Notes under the pieces: model-generated
What the model was told of the DNA's origin: nothing
The model's input: the letters and a program-made list of their open reading frames with translations, nothing else
The model's database searches: none
Shown here: positions 1 to 7,048 of the stretch, one piece after another
Position numbering within the stretch: position 1 is the first letter of the stretch
Layout of the letters: the number at the start of each line of letters is the position of its first letter
Assembly: GCA_945885645.1 (NCBI GenBank)
Contig: CAMCYV010000074.1
Coordinates: 1 to 7,313, forward strand
Origin: Bifidobacterium breve
GTDB taxonomy: Bacteria; Actinomycetota; Actinomycetes; S36-B12
Direction: 5' to 3'
Length of the DNA stretch: 7,313 bases
Position numbers and translations under genes: made by a program

Positions 1-496
1 AACGGCTGTAAGCCTTATATGAATTCGTCGCATCAGAGGTTGTAACGCCAGCAAATATCTTGAGTGATTTACCTGCTGAGCGTGAAAGAAAGGCTTTAAA
101 TCGTGGCCCACCGATCTGTTGGCCCCCGGGCATGTAGCGAGAGGCGGCAGCAATTACGCAACCTCGATCAATAAGTTCCACCAGGGTGTCAATTGATGCT
201 GGGTCGTCGGAGCCGTCAGCCATGGTCACAATTACCACGGGTGCTATTGCTTTGCTGAAACCAAACTTGATCGCCGCCGCCGGGCCGCGGGAGTTTTGGA
301 TTTCAACTCGAACCTGCGGGACCTCTTTTTGGATTTTTGTGATCACGGGAATTGTGGTGTCTTCTGCTGAATCAACAACAACGATCACTTCAAATGGCAA
401 ACTTACGCTCCGTGCTATTCGAGCTATAGAGGACTGAATTGTCTCAGACTCGTTGTAGGCGGGAATGACAATGCTTACGGCTGGTGTCACATTCAT
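1..496 (-). CDS. Family-2 glycosyltransferase, N-terminal 165 residues (runs off left edge)
   Basis: Read on the minus strand from ATG at 496-494, the frame stays open to the window edge and gives 165 residues. The start opens with the GT2 signature IVIPAYNES (residues 9-17). An acidic pair follows strand 2 in VVVDSAEDT (39-47), and MADGSDDP (92-99) is the likely metal/nucleotide-binding acidic motif. SRYMPGG (119-125) and TNSYKAYSR (157-165) are typical of DPM1-like, polyprenyl-phosphate sugar synthase type GT2 proteins. The likely role is transfer of a sugar from a nucleotide donor to a lipid or glycan acceptor at the cytoplasmic membrane face; the substrate cannot be read from sequence. 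The start codon overlaps the dehydrogenase stop as TGATG, with no strong ribosome site of its own, which suggests translational coupling. The C-terminus, where membrane helices would lie if present, is outside the window. Confidence 0.88.
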   Translation of the reverse strand, partial: MNVTPAVSIVIPAYNESETIQSSIARIARSVSLPFEVIVVVDSAEDTTIPVITKIQKEVPQVRVEIQNSRGPAAAIKFGFSKAIAPVVIVTMADGSDDPASIDTLVELIDRGCVIAAASRYMPGGQQIGGPRFKAFLSRSAGKSLKIFAGVTTSDATNSYKAYSR

Positions 497-1668
497 CAGG
501 CGGTGCCAGCAATTTTCCAAATATCAAACAGTGGTTTGGTTGTCGTGAGTGTTTTGTAAGCAGAGTGAGGTGCGCCAATTACGACAACGTCACACTTCTC
601 GAGCAGTTCATTTTGGGTAACGAAACTCGGGTCGTCAAACATGTGGGGATCCGAGCAGAGGACTTCCTGTGCGCGGAAACGCAAGATTCGGCGAAGCTTG
701 TAACTCAAACTCGAGCGGGGGTCATCAGAGTCGCCCTTAAACGCCATACCAAGAATTCCGACAGTGAGTGTTGAAAGATCATGCTCTTTTTCAATTTGTT
801 CAACGAGAAACAGAGGTAAGCCTTCGTTCACCAACATTGCGCTATGCCCTAGGTGAAAGGCGTTGTTACTAAATGCCGCCAACTGCATGGTGTCTTTGAG
901 CAGGCAGGGCCCAGCCGCAAAACCTGCTCGGGGAAGGTCTTTTGCCCGTGGGTAGTTGTGAGTAATGGCGTGCCGGACATTTTCGTAGTCGACGCCAGCA
1001 TTGGTAGCCATCACGTAAAACTGATTCGCGATCGCGAACTTGATGTAACGCCACGAGTTGGTGAATAGCTTTGCTAATTCAGCTTCTTCAGGAGTGACAC
1101 GAACCGGCTCGGCGCCAAGTCTTGCAAAGAGCGCCTCAGACCGGATGAAAGCTGATTCTGTTCGCGCACCAATCACTTGAGGCAAGCTAGAGAGTTCTTC
1201 GAGTGCGAAACCTTCGGCAATTCTCTCAGGGCAGAATGAAATGTCGAGTTTTTTGCCGGAATTTGCCAAGTGTTTTTCAATCTTTTTGGTCACACCGGGG
1301 AATATCGTGCTGCGCAGAATCATTAATTGGCCATCACGCATAAACGGCAAGCAGTCGTCAATCGCGTGAACAACGGCGTCGGGTTCAGGGTTTAAGTGTT
1401 CGTCTACCGGAGTACCAATCACCACAATGATCGTGTCAGCATCGGTGATGCTGTTTGTGTCAGTCGTCGCGGTGAAATTTCCACTGGCCAACACTTTGAC
1501 AAGAAGATCTTCGGTTCCAGGCTCGAGAAATGGCATGTGACCCGCCATGACTTCGAGGACCTTTGCAGCGTCAATGTCCAGCGAGGTTGTTTTCACTCCC
1601 GAGTCAGCAAGGGCTAATGCAAGTGGTAATCCAACATGGCCGCAGCCCCCCACAACAACGACAGACAT
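496..1668 (-). CDS. Nucleotide-sugar dehydrogenase (UDP-glucose/GDP-mannose dehydrogenase family)
   Basis: A 390-residue cytoplasmic enzyme expected to oxidise C6 of a nucleotide sugar to a carboxylate with two NAD+, giving a uronic-acid donor. The Rossmann motif GGCGHVG is at residues 7-13, with an acidic residue (D31) after strand 2. GTPVD (85-89), STIFPG (120-125) and CPER (146-149) follow, as in this family. The central helix carries K210, the candidate catalytic lysine. The catalytic cysteine is C255 in AGPCLLKD (252-259), and the C-terminal domain has AFKGDSDDPR (309-318). The motif around the cysteine differs from the common GGxCLPKD, so the subfamily and substrate (UDP-glucose, UDP-HexNAc or other) are left open. 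The length is slightly short for the family. The ATG at 1668 has an ideal GGAGG at 1674-1678, five bases away. The next gene is coupled by a one-base stop/start overlap. Confidence 0.95.
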   Translation of the reverse strand: MSVVVVGGCGHVGLPLALALADSGVKTTSLDIDAAKVLEVMAGHMPFLEPGTEDLLVKVLASGNFTATTDTNSITDADTIIVVIGTPVDEHLNPEPDAVVHAIDDCLPFMRDGQLMILRSTIFPGVTKKIEKHLANSGKKLDISFCPERIAEGFALEELSSLPQVIGARTESAFIRSEALFARLGAEPVRVTPEEAELAKLFTNSWRYIKFAIANQFYVMATNAGVDYENVRHAITHNYPRAKDLPRAGFAAGPCLLKDTMQLAAFSNNAFHLGHSAMLVNEGLPLFLVEQIEKEHDLSTLTVGILGMAFKGDSDDPRSSLSYKLRRILRFRAQEVLCSDPHMFDDPSFVTQNELLEKCDVVVIGAPHSAYKTLTTTKPLFDIWKIAGTA

Positions 1669-1673
1669 GCTTT

Positions 1674-1678
1674 CCTCC
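1674..1678 (-). promoter_or_regulatory. Strong ribosome binding site of the nucleotide-sugar dehydrogenase
   Basis: On the minus strand GGAGG is followed by a five-base spacer (AAAGC) and ATG. It fixes the dehydrogenase start at 1668 and is the clearest Shine-Dalgarno sequence in the window. Confidence 0.85.
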
Positions 1679-1723
1679 GAAAATTAAAGACCAACCCAGA
1701 GGCTATTGCACAGCCCCGCGAAC

Positions 1724-1939
1724 CTAGATATTGGTACCATTCAACTCTACCAAGATCGATAGAATTTCCGGCACGCAAGGGCTTGCTGGCCAAGGTGCAT
1801 TGAGTGAATGTTCAAGTTTGTGTGAACAAGTATCGATCAACATTTGATTCCCCAATAAAATGAGTGCCACCGTCGACGCTTTCGAAGGTAATTCAGTGTC
1901 CTCAAAGGTACCCAGTGTGAACTCTGTGCTTGAAATCAT
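1724..1939 (-). CDS. Possible small hypothetical protein, 71 residues
   Basis: This minus-strand frame fills most of the otherwise empty divergent gap. From ATG at 1939 it gives 71 residues, with no stop until TAG at 1724-1726. A GGAG lies at 1948-1951, eight bases before the ATG, which is a good ribosome site and the main argument that it is real. The protein is mildly acidic at the N-terminus (TEFTLGTFEDTELP, residues 5-18), then has a short hydrophobic stretch (TVALILLG), two cysteines and a C-terminal ILSILVELN. I recognise no family. It would lie 55 bases upstream of the dehydrogenase on the same strand and could be the first gene of that unit. The same frame extends upstream to 2017, but that longer form overlaps the divergent gene and has no better support. 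It may equally be a chance open frame. Confidence 0.35.
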   Translation of the reverse strand: MISSTEFTLGTFEDTELPSKASTVALILLGNQMLIDTCSHKLEHSLNAPWPASPCVPEILSILVELNGTNI

Positions 1940-1966
1940 GGCCCTTTCTCCGACCAAATCGAGACT

Positions 1967-3469
1967 ATGCTTGGCAAGGTGTTGACACATTCTGGGGCAG
2001 TGTGGATCAAGCGTCATGGGTACGCCTTTGGGTATCTTTTCGTTGGTTTCTTAGCGGCTGCTCTTCGCTGGCCCACTCTGAACTTCCCCTTAACTGAGGC
2101 ACACGCTTTTCGTCAGATGCAAACCACACTGATGATCCGGGAATTCATGGATGGCGGGTTCTTTCAACTCAGTCCCCTGCCGGTCTTGGGCCCGCCGTGG
2201 CAAGTACCCATGGAATTCCCGCTTTTTCAGTGGACCGCTGCCATGGGTGGCTCGGTGGTCGGGGCATCACCCCAGATTGCTGGACGGCTGACGGCACTGT
2301 TCTTTTTCTTAGTGTGTGCTGCCCTAGTCGCCTTAATTGGTAACCGACTGTATTCCCGGTCAGTGGGGTTCACGGGTTTTGTGCTGTTTTTGTTCCTGCC
2401 CTTTGGATGGCAGTGGGGGAATGCGCCACTTATCGAGTTTGCCGCGACGGCTGGGGCTCTCGGCTCGTTCTATTTGGTCATGCTGTGGGTTGAACGTCGA
2501 TCATGGTGGTTAATTGCAGCTTTGACAGCCACACTTTCCGTTGTCTGCTTAGTGAAAATCACAACTGCAGTCGTGTGGATCATCCCTTTGATTGTTATAG
2601 CGGTTTTTTGGAAAAGAACGGTGGGTATCCGTGAAGTCATTAATCGCTGGCCACTTCTCATTCCAGCAGTTCTCAGTGCCTTGGCAGGTCTAGGTTGGAC
2701 AAGATTTAGCGATGCATACAAATCTGGCCGCCAATTTACGCAGTTTCTAGTGTCGCAATCCATGACCGAATGGAACTTCGGTTCCGTTGAACAGAGGTTA
2801 GACACCCGCAGCTGGTCTGTGATATTTAGTTATTCGGAAGCAATTGTTGGGTTGCTTGTCATCTTTTTCCTCTTGTTGATTTCAGCGCTGATCTTTTGGC
2901 GAAATCGTGCAGCAACTATTGCACTTGCATCAACACTTTTCATCGGGCCGATGGTTTTTTTCAATCTTTATTACATGCATGGTTATTATCTCGCTTCGTT
3001 CTACCCAGCTTTAGTGATCGTCATAGCCGCTGGAATTGTTGGTGTGGCAAAAACGATTAGGGCAAATCCTTCTAGGTCAAATTCGGCGCGCTGGTCTGTT
3101 ATTGCAACGGCCACATTTGGGTTACTTGTGATGGCGTGGATTTCCCCAGAAGGTCAACTTGTGTCACAGCGTTCCTCGGAAGGCCTGTATCAATTTCCAC
3201 TAGCTCAAGAAATTGTCGACAACACGCCAGTTGTTGCGGGAGTCATAACAGTCGGCTGTGACTGGAACCCGGCCTACTCCTATCTCAGTGGACGTAAGAC
3301 GCTCATGCTTTCGGGTCGTAACCCGGATGAAAGCATTCCCAAGGATTGGATTGGGTCAGATGTTCAATTCGTTGCCTCATGTATTGAGGGTATTGACCCT
3401 GCGGTCGCTACTGGGCTTGAAGGACCATTCCTCCAGGTTTCACCGAATATTTGGAAGATATTTTCTTGA
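1967..3469 (+). CDS. Polytopic GT-C membrane glycosyltransferase (PMT/ArnT-like, GT39-type)
   Basis: A 500-residue membrane protein. The first helix (about 19-34) is followed by an outside loop with LTEAHAFRQMQTT (42-54) and VPMEFPLFQW (80-89). This matches the acidic first-loop and EFPL patterns of bacterial GT-C transferases that use polyprenyl-phosphate sugars. About ten further hydrophobic segments run to about residue 391. One contains FFNLYYMHGYYLASFYP (331-347), resembling the conserved HxYYL..P helix of this group. A soluble C-terminal domain (about 392-500) has DWNPAYSYLSGRK (432-444). Inferred role: transfer of a lipid-linked sugar to a glycan or protein at the outer face; donor and acceptor are unknown. 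The ATG at 1967 has only a weak GAG upstream and no in-frame start before it. GTG at 1979 or 2000 are alternatives and would still keep helix 1. The gene faces the next one tail to tail, 23 bases apart. Confidence 0.85.
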   Translation: MLGKVLTHSGAVWIKRHGYAFGYLFVGFLAAALRWPTLNFPLTEAHAFRQMQTTLMIREFMDGGFFQLSPLPVLGPPWQVPMEFPLFQWTAAMGGSVVGASPQIAGRLTALFFFLVCAALVALIGNRLYSRSVGFTGFVLFLFLPFGWQWGNAPLIEFAATAGALGSFYLVMLWVERRSWWLIAALTATLSVVCLVKITTAVVWIIPLIVIAVFWKRTVGIREVINRWPLLIPAVLSALAGLGWTRFSDAYKSGRQFTQFLVSQSMTEWNFGSVEQRLDTRSWSVIFSYSEAIVGLLVIFFLLLISALIFWRNRAATIALASTLFIGPMVFFNLYYMHGYYLASFYPALVIVIAAGIVGVAKTIRANPSRSNSARWSVIATATFGLLVMAWISPEGQLVSQRSSEGLYQFPLAQEIVDNTPVVAGVITVGCDWNPAYSYLSGRKTLMLSGRNPDESIPKDWIGSDVQFVASCIEGIDPAVATGLEGPFLQVSPNIWKIFS

Positions 3470-3492
3470 CCTTGCTTCTTGTGTGATGTTTT

Positions 3493-4785
3493 TCAATCTG
3501 AAATTTGTGTAGATGCTTTCGAGACTGTGTGGTTTGTGGGGTTTCGGGAAGTTGCAACAGGAATAGTGAGCCCAGCGATTATTGCGAAAAGAACCCAGGG
3601 TGCTTGATGCCGTGCGAGTTCAATTCCGTCACTTGCCCAGGTGAAGTAGATCAGGACTGCGAAACTCCCAGCCATAACCGCAGCGGAGATTATGGAGAGG
3701 CGTGTTGGCTTGCCTCGGTAGCCAGCGATAAAAGCCAAGCCAGTACCAATCAGCCATGCGGCGGCCAGCCAAAGCCACGCAGGGATCTCAGGAAGGAGGA
3801 GTGAACTTGCTTCCGGTGGGATCGCAGTCATTGGGCTGTATGGAGAAATGATCATGTCTGAAATGGTTGTGGTCATGGCCCTAACTGACTCAGTGGGATA
3901 TTGCATGGTCCAATTGATCACCCCGACGGGGCCATTCTTCAGCCACAGAAATGTTTCGGGGCAGAGATTGATGAGTTGATCGCGCATGTTAATGATGTCG
4001 GTCCACGGTGCGGGACCGTTCAAGGCCACTGTTAAAGGTTCACAGGCCGGCATGCGCTCGTTGGCATAGGCGCGAAAAGTTGACGTCTTTTCAACATAGT
4101 TGTGCATCGTGTAGATATAGGCATAGCCCTTATCATCCATAAGGCTGAGTAAGCGCCATAGTGAGAAAGTAACAGCCGGGACTATTCCTGCGGTTGCCCC
4201 AAGGAAAACGGCAAAGGATCGAGTTCGCCGTGAAAGTGAAAAACCAATTAGCAGAGATGCCGGCAATACGAGAACAACGAATTGCGGTCGGGCTAGAAGG
4301 AGAAAGGTTGCGCTCACACTCAGAGCTGCAATCAAAACGAGAGGCCGACGCTCCTCATTGAAAGACATAATCGCTGCGGTCAACCACAACACCGCGAAGC
4401 TAAGTGTGAGGCCTTCGGTCGCGAGAAGTGTTTGCCACGACCAAAATGGTGCCGTCATAGAAACAATAAGTACTAGTGCGCTCGCGATAATTCCTGCGGT
4501 CCGCCATCTCGTCTGAACCAATACAGCCCACACGAGAAGCAGAAAAGCGCACGTCGCTATCGCAACTTGAATCAAGGTAATAACACGTGGGTCTTGAACA
4601 TTTTGGTACAAAAAACTGGTCGTGATGCCGGGGTTCTGCGCATCAAAGATAGAAAATCCAAAGTACCGGTAGGTGTCTCCCATCTCGGTTGGGGTGGAGA
4701 GGTACCAAGCGATCAGATTCCACGAAAAATATAAAAGGGCGACCGCACCTGCTATAACTGTGCGAAGCGGATTAGACTGAGTCAC
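3493..4785 (-). CDS. Polytopic membrane protein, probable GT-C-type glycosyltransferase
   Basis: I choose GTG at 4785, giving 430 residues. The frame is open to an ATG at 4899 (468 residues), but that start would overlap the preceding gene by 128 bases and adds a polar, low-complexity tail. The GTG gives a 14-base overlap and has an AGAAG-like ribosome site. Helix 1 (about 9-29) is followed by TEMGDTYRYF (33-42), whose E34 and D37 could be the first-loop acidic residues of a GT-C enzyme. Further helices lie at about 68-90, 95-115, 122-140, 147-183 and 189-209. A large outside loop (about 210-330) follows, with C248 and C275 as a possible disulfide, then three more helices to about 412. DGIELARHQAPW (386-397) resembles the D/E-RH element before the last helix in such proteins. 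No exact family is recognised. Close coupling to the upstream GT2 suggests it uses that enzyme's polyprenyl-linked product. Confidence 0.75.
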   Translation of the reverse strand: MTQSNPLRTVIAGAVALLYFSWNLIAWYLSTPTEMGDTYRYFGFSIFDAQNPGITTSFLYQNVQDPRVITLIQVAIATCAFLLLVWAVLVQTRWRTAGIIASALVLIVSMTAPFWSWQTLLATEGLTLSFAVLWLTAAIMSFNEERRPLVLIAALSVSATFLLLARPQFVVLVLPASLLIGFSLSRRTRSFAVFLGATAGIVPAVTFSLWRLLSLMDDKGYAYIYTMHNYVEKTSTFRAYANERMPACEPLTVALNGPAPWTDIINMRDQLINLCPETFLWLKNGPVGVINWTMQYPTESVRAMTTTISDMIISPYSPMTAIPPEASSLLLPEIPAWLWLAAAWLIGTGLAFIAGYRGKPTRLSIISAAVMAGSFAVLIYFTWASDGIELARHQAPWVLFAIIAGLTIPVATSRNPTNHTVSKASTQISD

Positions 4786-5497
4786 GATTCTTCTGCACAG
4801 AGTATTTGATGAGGCATCGCATGGCTGAGACGCCGTCTTTCCAGTTGATTTTCTTGCCCTCTTCGTATGTGCGGCCGGAGTAGGAGATACCGACTTCATA
4901 GATTCTTACTTTGCGTTTAGCGAGTTTGACGGTGATTTCTGGTTCGAAACCAAAGCGGTTTTCCTCGATCGGGATTGATTGGATGAGTTCGCGTCGAAAG
5001 ACTTTGTAGCAGGTCTCCATGTCGGTGAGGTTGATGTTGGTGAGCATGTTGGAAGCCAAGGTGAGGGCCCGGTTACCCAGGCTATGCCAGTAGTAAAGGA
5101 CTCGGTGGTAGTCGGTGGTGAGGAATCGGCTGCCATAGACAGCATCGGCGAGACCAGCTTGCAAAGGGGTGAGGAGTCGTTGCAGGTCGGCGGGGTCGTA
5201 TTCAAGGTCGGCGTCTTGGATCCCAACATAGGGGGCGGTGGCTTGCTGGATTCCGGTGCGGATTGCTGCGCCTTTGCCTTGGTTTATTTCGTGGTGCATC
5301 ACTTTGACTCGTGGGTCGGTGATTGAGTCGAGGATTTCTTTTGATGCATCCGTTGAGGCGTCATTGACGGCGATTACTTCGGCGACGAATGGTTGAGCGA
5401 GGACTCGGTCAAGGGATTCACGCAAAGTGGCGGCTTCATTAAACACCGGCATCACAAGGGACAGGCAGCGTTCTGGCTTGTCCTCGGCTTGCGTCAT
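4772..5497 (-). CDS. DPM1-like family-2 glycosyltransferase (probable polyprenyl-phosphate sugar synthase)
   Basis: From ATG at 5497 the product has 241 residues. A TTG at 5581 would add 28 residues before the GT2 fold but lacks a ribosome site, while the ATG has AAGG eight bases upstream. Motifs in order are LVMPVFNEAAT (14-24), VNDASTD (44-50), NQGKGAAIRTG (72-82), the metal-binding DAD in QDADLEYDP (94-102), GSRF (122-125), DMETCYKVFRRE (159-170) and RFGFEPEI (181-188). GRTYEEGKKINWKDG (208-222) is typical of bacterial dolichyl-phosphate glucose/mannose synthase relatives. It has no C-terminal membrane helices, so it is probably a membrane-associated cytoplasmic enzyme that loads a sugar onto polyprenyl phosphate. 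The sugar cannot be told. Its stop lies 14 bases inside the next membrane-protein gene, its likely partner. Positions 4815-5026 are almost identical to the end of the GT2 gene at the right edge. Confidence 0.9.
   Translation of the reverse strand: MTQAEDKPERCLSLVMPVFNEAATLRESLDRVLAQPFVAEVIAVNDASTDASKEILDSITDPRVKVMHHEINQGKGAAIRTGIQQATAPYVGIQDADLEYDPADLQRLLTPLQAGLADAVYGSRFLTTDYHRVLYYWHSLGNRALTLASNMLTNINLTDMETCYKVFRRELIQSIPIEENRFGFEPEITVKLAKRKVRIYEVGISYSGRTYEEGKKINWKDGVSAMRCLIKYSVQKNRDSV
4815..5026. repeat. Direct repeat copy 1 (212 bp, inside GT2 gene)
   Basis: This segment matches 7102-7313 base for base at an offset of 2287, with four substitutions and no gaps by my reading. The copies lie in the same orientation. 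The repeat covers codons for about residues 158-228 of the GT2. To the left of 4815 the match drops to about half of bases. The true right boundary is unknown because the window ends inside copy 2. Confidence 0.95.
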
Positions 5498-5605
5498 GGC
5501 CACTACCTTAGAGGGAATAAGTCTAGAATCATGCAGAGGAAGGGTTGAAGCCGACCCTGATTCATTTATTGAAACTGCCAAAGAGGCTGTGCAAGTTGTA
5601 GGTAC

Positions 5606-5611
5606 ATTTTA
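5606..5611 (-). promoter_or_regulatory. Candidate -10 element for the DPM1-like GT2 gene
   Basis: The minus strand reads TAAAAT, five of six bases matching the sigma-70 consensus, about 110 bases upstream of the ATG at 5497. No good -35 sits 17 bases upstream, so this is weak evidence. Confidence 0.2.
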
Positions 5612-5665
5612 TGAAAGCCCGTTCAGCGAGTGAGTCATAATTTTGTATCCATCTTCGTCACGCAA

Positions 5666-5686
5666 AAATCGTAGGAGATACGATTT
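5666..5686. promoter_or_regulatory. Perfect palindrome, possible operator with overlapping divergent promoters
   Basis: The 8-base arms AAATCGTA (5666-5673) and TACGATTT (5679-5686) are exact inverted repeats around the 5-base spacer GGAGA, midway in the divergent gap. Each arm contains TACGAT on its outgoing strand, a TANNNT-type -10. On the plus strand TCGTCA (5655-5660) lies 18 bases before it. On the minus strand TTGAAG (5697-5692) lies 18 bases before its copy. The arrangement is symmetric about 5676 and would suit one regulator controlling both genes. The minus-strand reading of the hairpin ends in TTTTT, but no gene would plausibly end here, so a terminator is less likely. The promoter roles are inferred. 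Confidence 0.4.
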
Positions 5687-5750
5687 CGCTACTTCAATCC
5701 ACTTGGGTTTGAACGTTTGGCAATAATTCCTAGGGGATTTGTTGAATAAG

Positions 5751-6977
5751 ATGATGCGGATAAGCAGCCACCACCTGATTATTCTTGGTTTTACGGTTTC
5801 AACCCTCGCTGTTTTGGCCTTCTTTGTAGAACCATTCGATCCAGATATTTACTGTTGCGATCATCTCTACTACAGAGGGCAAGCCGAGTTTTGGTCTGGT
5901 CTTGGCGCTGCGAACATGGGCGACATATCACAGGCAAATCGATTTTGGGGCGTGATCGAGAACAAGGAAACGTACTATCAATTAGCGAATGGTCTCACTG
6001 CGCAACCTCCGTATGTTTTCCGCCCGCTGGTTCCCCTTCTCGCAGGTTTTCTCGGGCACATCGTAGGAATCAACGCATCTTTTTACATCATTACCTTAAT
6101 TTCACTTTTCTCACTGAGTTATTTATCCGGTCTAGCGGTGTTGAAACTGTCCAAGTCACTGTGGCTTTCACTCTCAGTCGCGGTTGGAGTGATTCTTCTT
6201 CCTGACATAAGCGGTGGCTACCTGTATAACTACATGCTCGTTGACGTAGCTTCATTTGCATTAGTTGCGTTGGTTCTGTATCTGGTTATCACGAGACATT
6301 GGATAAGCGCTGGTGTCGTCTCGGCAGTTGCTGCACCATTGACGAAGGAAACGCTCGTAACTCTGGCGTTGACCGTCGCGATCGCAGCGTTTCTTTCTGG
6401 CGTGCGCAGTCGCTGGCTCTGGGTGCTACCGGTTATTCCAATCTTGATACAAGGGGTTCTTCGATTAAGTCTGACAATCCCTAGCCCCCCACCCTTCAAT
6501 GAGTTGTATATTCCGGGAGATCAGATTCGACCAGCAGTCACATTAATGTTGTCGTTCGTAGCGGTCTCTTTCTTGTTTTATGGATTGTTTTCTCAGAAAG
6601 TGCGACTTACATTAATAGCCTTCACACCATTGTTCCTGCTTCTGGTGGTGATCACATCGAGCTCTGCTGCCGACTCTCCTCGCATTTGGTTAACAGTATG
6701 GCCGGTTGTGGCTGTGCTTGGTGCTGTTGGTTTACAGGGGTTCCTTCAGGACAGCCCGACGAGATTTCTGTGGATCCCAATCCCAGCCATGGCGCTTGCT
6801 TGGTTGTATTTTGGGTTGAACTTCCATGCGAACAATCAGATAATTTATTTTTTCCTTTCCTATGGCTTGATATTGTTCCCCCCAATATTGATTGGTTTGC
6901 AATATCTCTGGAATCAAAATAAATCAGTTGAGTCCTCTCGCCACGCAGCTTTGGCAGCCGATGAAAAATCTGAGTAA
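5751..6977 (+). CDS. Polytopic membrane protein, probable GT-C-like glycosyltransferase
   Basis: From ATG at 5751 the product has 408 residues. TTG at 5742 sits at better spacing from the AGGGG at 5732-5736, and the frame is open from TTG at 5739, so the N-terminus is uncertain by four residues. Helix 1 (about 9-26) is followed by an outside loop with DPDIYCCDHLYY (30-41), carrying D30, D32 and D37 and an unusual CC pair. YVFRPLVPLLAG (88-99) recalls a conserved RxLvP element of uncharacterised bacterial GT-C-like proteins. About a dozen hydrophobic segments run to about 386. LTKET (197-201) and DSPRIW (308-313), an acidic-Arg motif before a late helix, also fit. The C-terminal 20 residues are polar. 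No exact family is recognised; a flippase or polymerase role is possible. The gene diverges from one DPM1-like GT2, converges on another, and is bracketed by their 212-base repeats. Confidence 0.7.
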   Translation: MMRISSHHLIILGFTVSTLAVLAFFVEPFDPDIYCCDHLYYRGQAEFWSGLGAANMGDISQANRFWGVIENKETYYQLANGLTAQPPYVFRPLVPLLAGFLGHIVGINASFYIITLISLFSLSYLSGLAVLKLSKSLWLSLSVAVGVILLPDISGGYLYNYMLVDVASFALVALVLYLVITRHWISAGVVSAVAAPLTKETLVTLALTVAIAAFLSGVRSRWLWVLPVIPILIQGVLRLSLTIPSPPPFNELYIPGDQIRPAVTLMLSFVAVSFLFYGLFSQKVRLTLIAFTPLFLLLVVITSSSAADSPRIWLTVWPVVAVLGAVGLQGFLQDSPTRFLWIPIPAMALAWLYFGLNFHANNQIIYFFLSYGLILFPPILIGLQYLWNQNKSVESSRHAALAADEKSE

Positions 6978-6996
6978 AGGCTAAGAATCAGAGCCA

Positions 6997-7017
6997 TTCA
7001 CGCGCACTGCGAGTGAA
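6997..7017. terminator. Hairpin between convergent genes, possible bidirectional terminator
   Basis: Arms TTCACGCGC (6997-7005) and GCGAGTGAA (7009-7017) pair over nine positions with one G-A mismatch and a 3-base loop. It lies in the 90-base gap between the convergent membrane-protein and GT2 genes. Neither strand has a proper T-run after it, so rho-independent termination would be weak. Confidence 0.4.
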
Positions 7018-7048
7018 CATGAAAAATTTCAGTATTTGTGAACTGTGG

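Larger units (their letters stand above)
1669..1966. other. Divergent intergenic region
   Basis: This roughly 300-base stretch lies between the minus-strand dehydrogenase and the plus-strand membrane glycosyltransferase, and must hold the promoters of at least one of them. No convincing -35/-10 pair with proper spacing was found on either strand. Apart from the dehydrogenase ribosome site and the possible small gene at 1724-1939, I see no strong hairpin or repeat in it. Confidence 0.5.

Noticed and set aside
1982..1987. Perfect TTGACA, a consensus -35 box
   Set aside because: It falls 15 bases inside the GT-C gene as started at 1967, and the position 17 bases downstream reads GATCAA, a poor -10. 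It would only matter if the gene began much later, which would remove helix 1.
2470..2805. 111-residue minus-strand open frame inside the GT-C gene
   Set aside because: It lies wholly antisense to a well supported membrane protein and shows no domain of its own.
3470..3492. Terminator between the convergent genes ending at 3469 and 3493
   Set aside because: The 23-base gap holds no inverted repeat; only a short T-run near 3489-3493 was seen.
4786..4899. N-terminal extension of the membrane protein up to ATG 4899
   Set aside because: These 38 residues are polar, read through the upstream GT2 gene in another frame, and contain the shadow of its conserved repeat region. GTG 4785 gives a normal short overlap.
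4979..5326. 115-residue plus-strand open frame opposite the DPM1-like GT2 gene
   Set aside because: It is antisense to a gene with clear family motifs, is rich in Gly and Val as expected from codon shadowing, and has no recognisable domain.
5498..5581. 28-residue N-terminal extension of the DPM1-like GT2 from TTG 5581
   Set aside because: There is no ribosome site before the TTG, and the added residues precede the GT2 fold, whereas ATG 5497 has AAGG at acceptable spacing.
5855..6205. 116-residue plus-strand frame inside the third membrane-protein gene
   Set aside because: It is out of frame with a continuous, strongly hydrophobic coding frame that has GT-C-like motifs, and shows no domain of its own.
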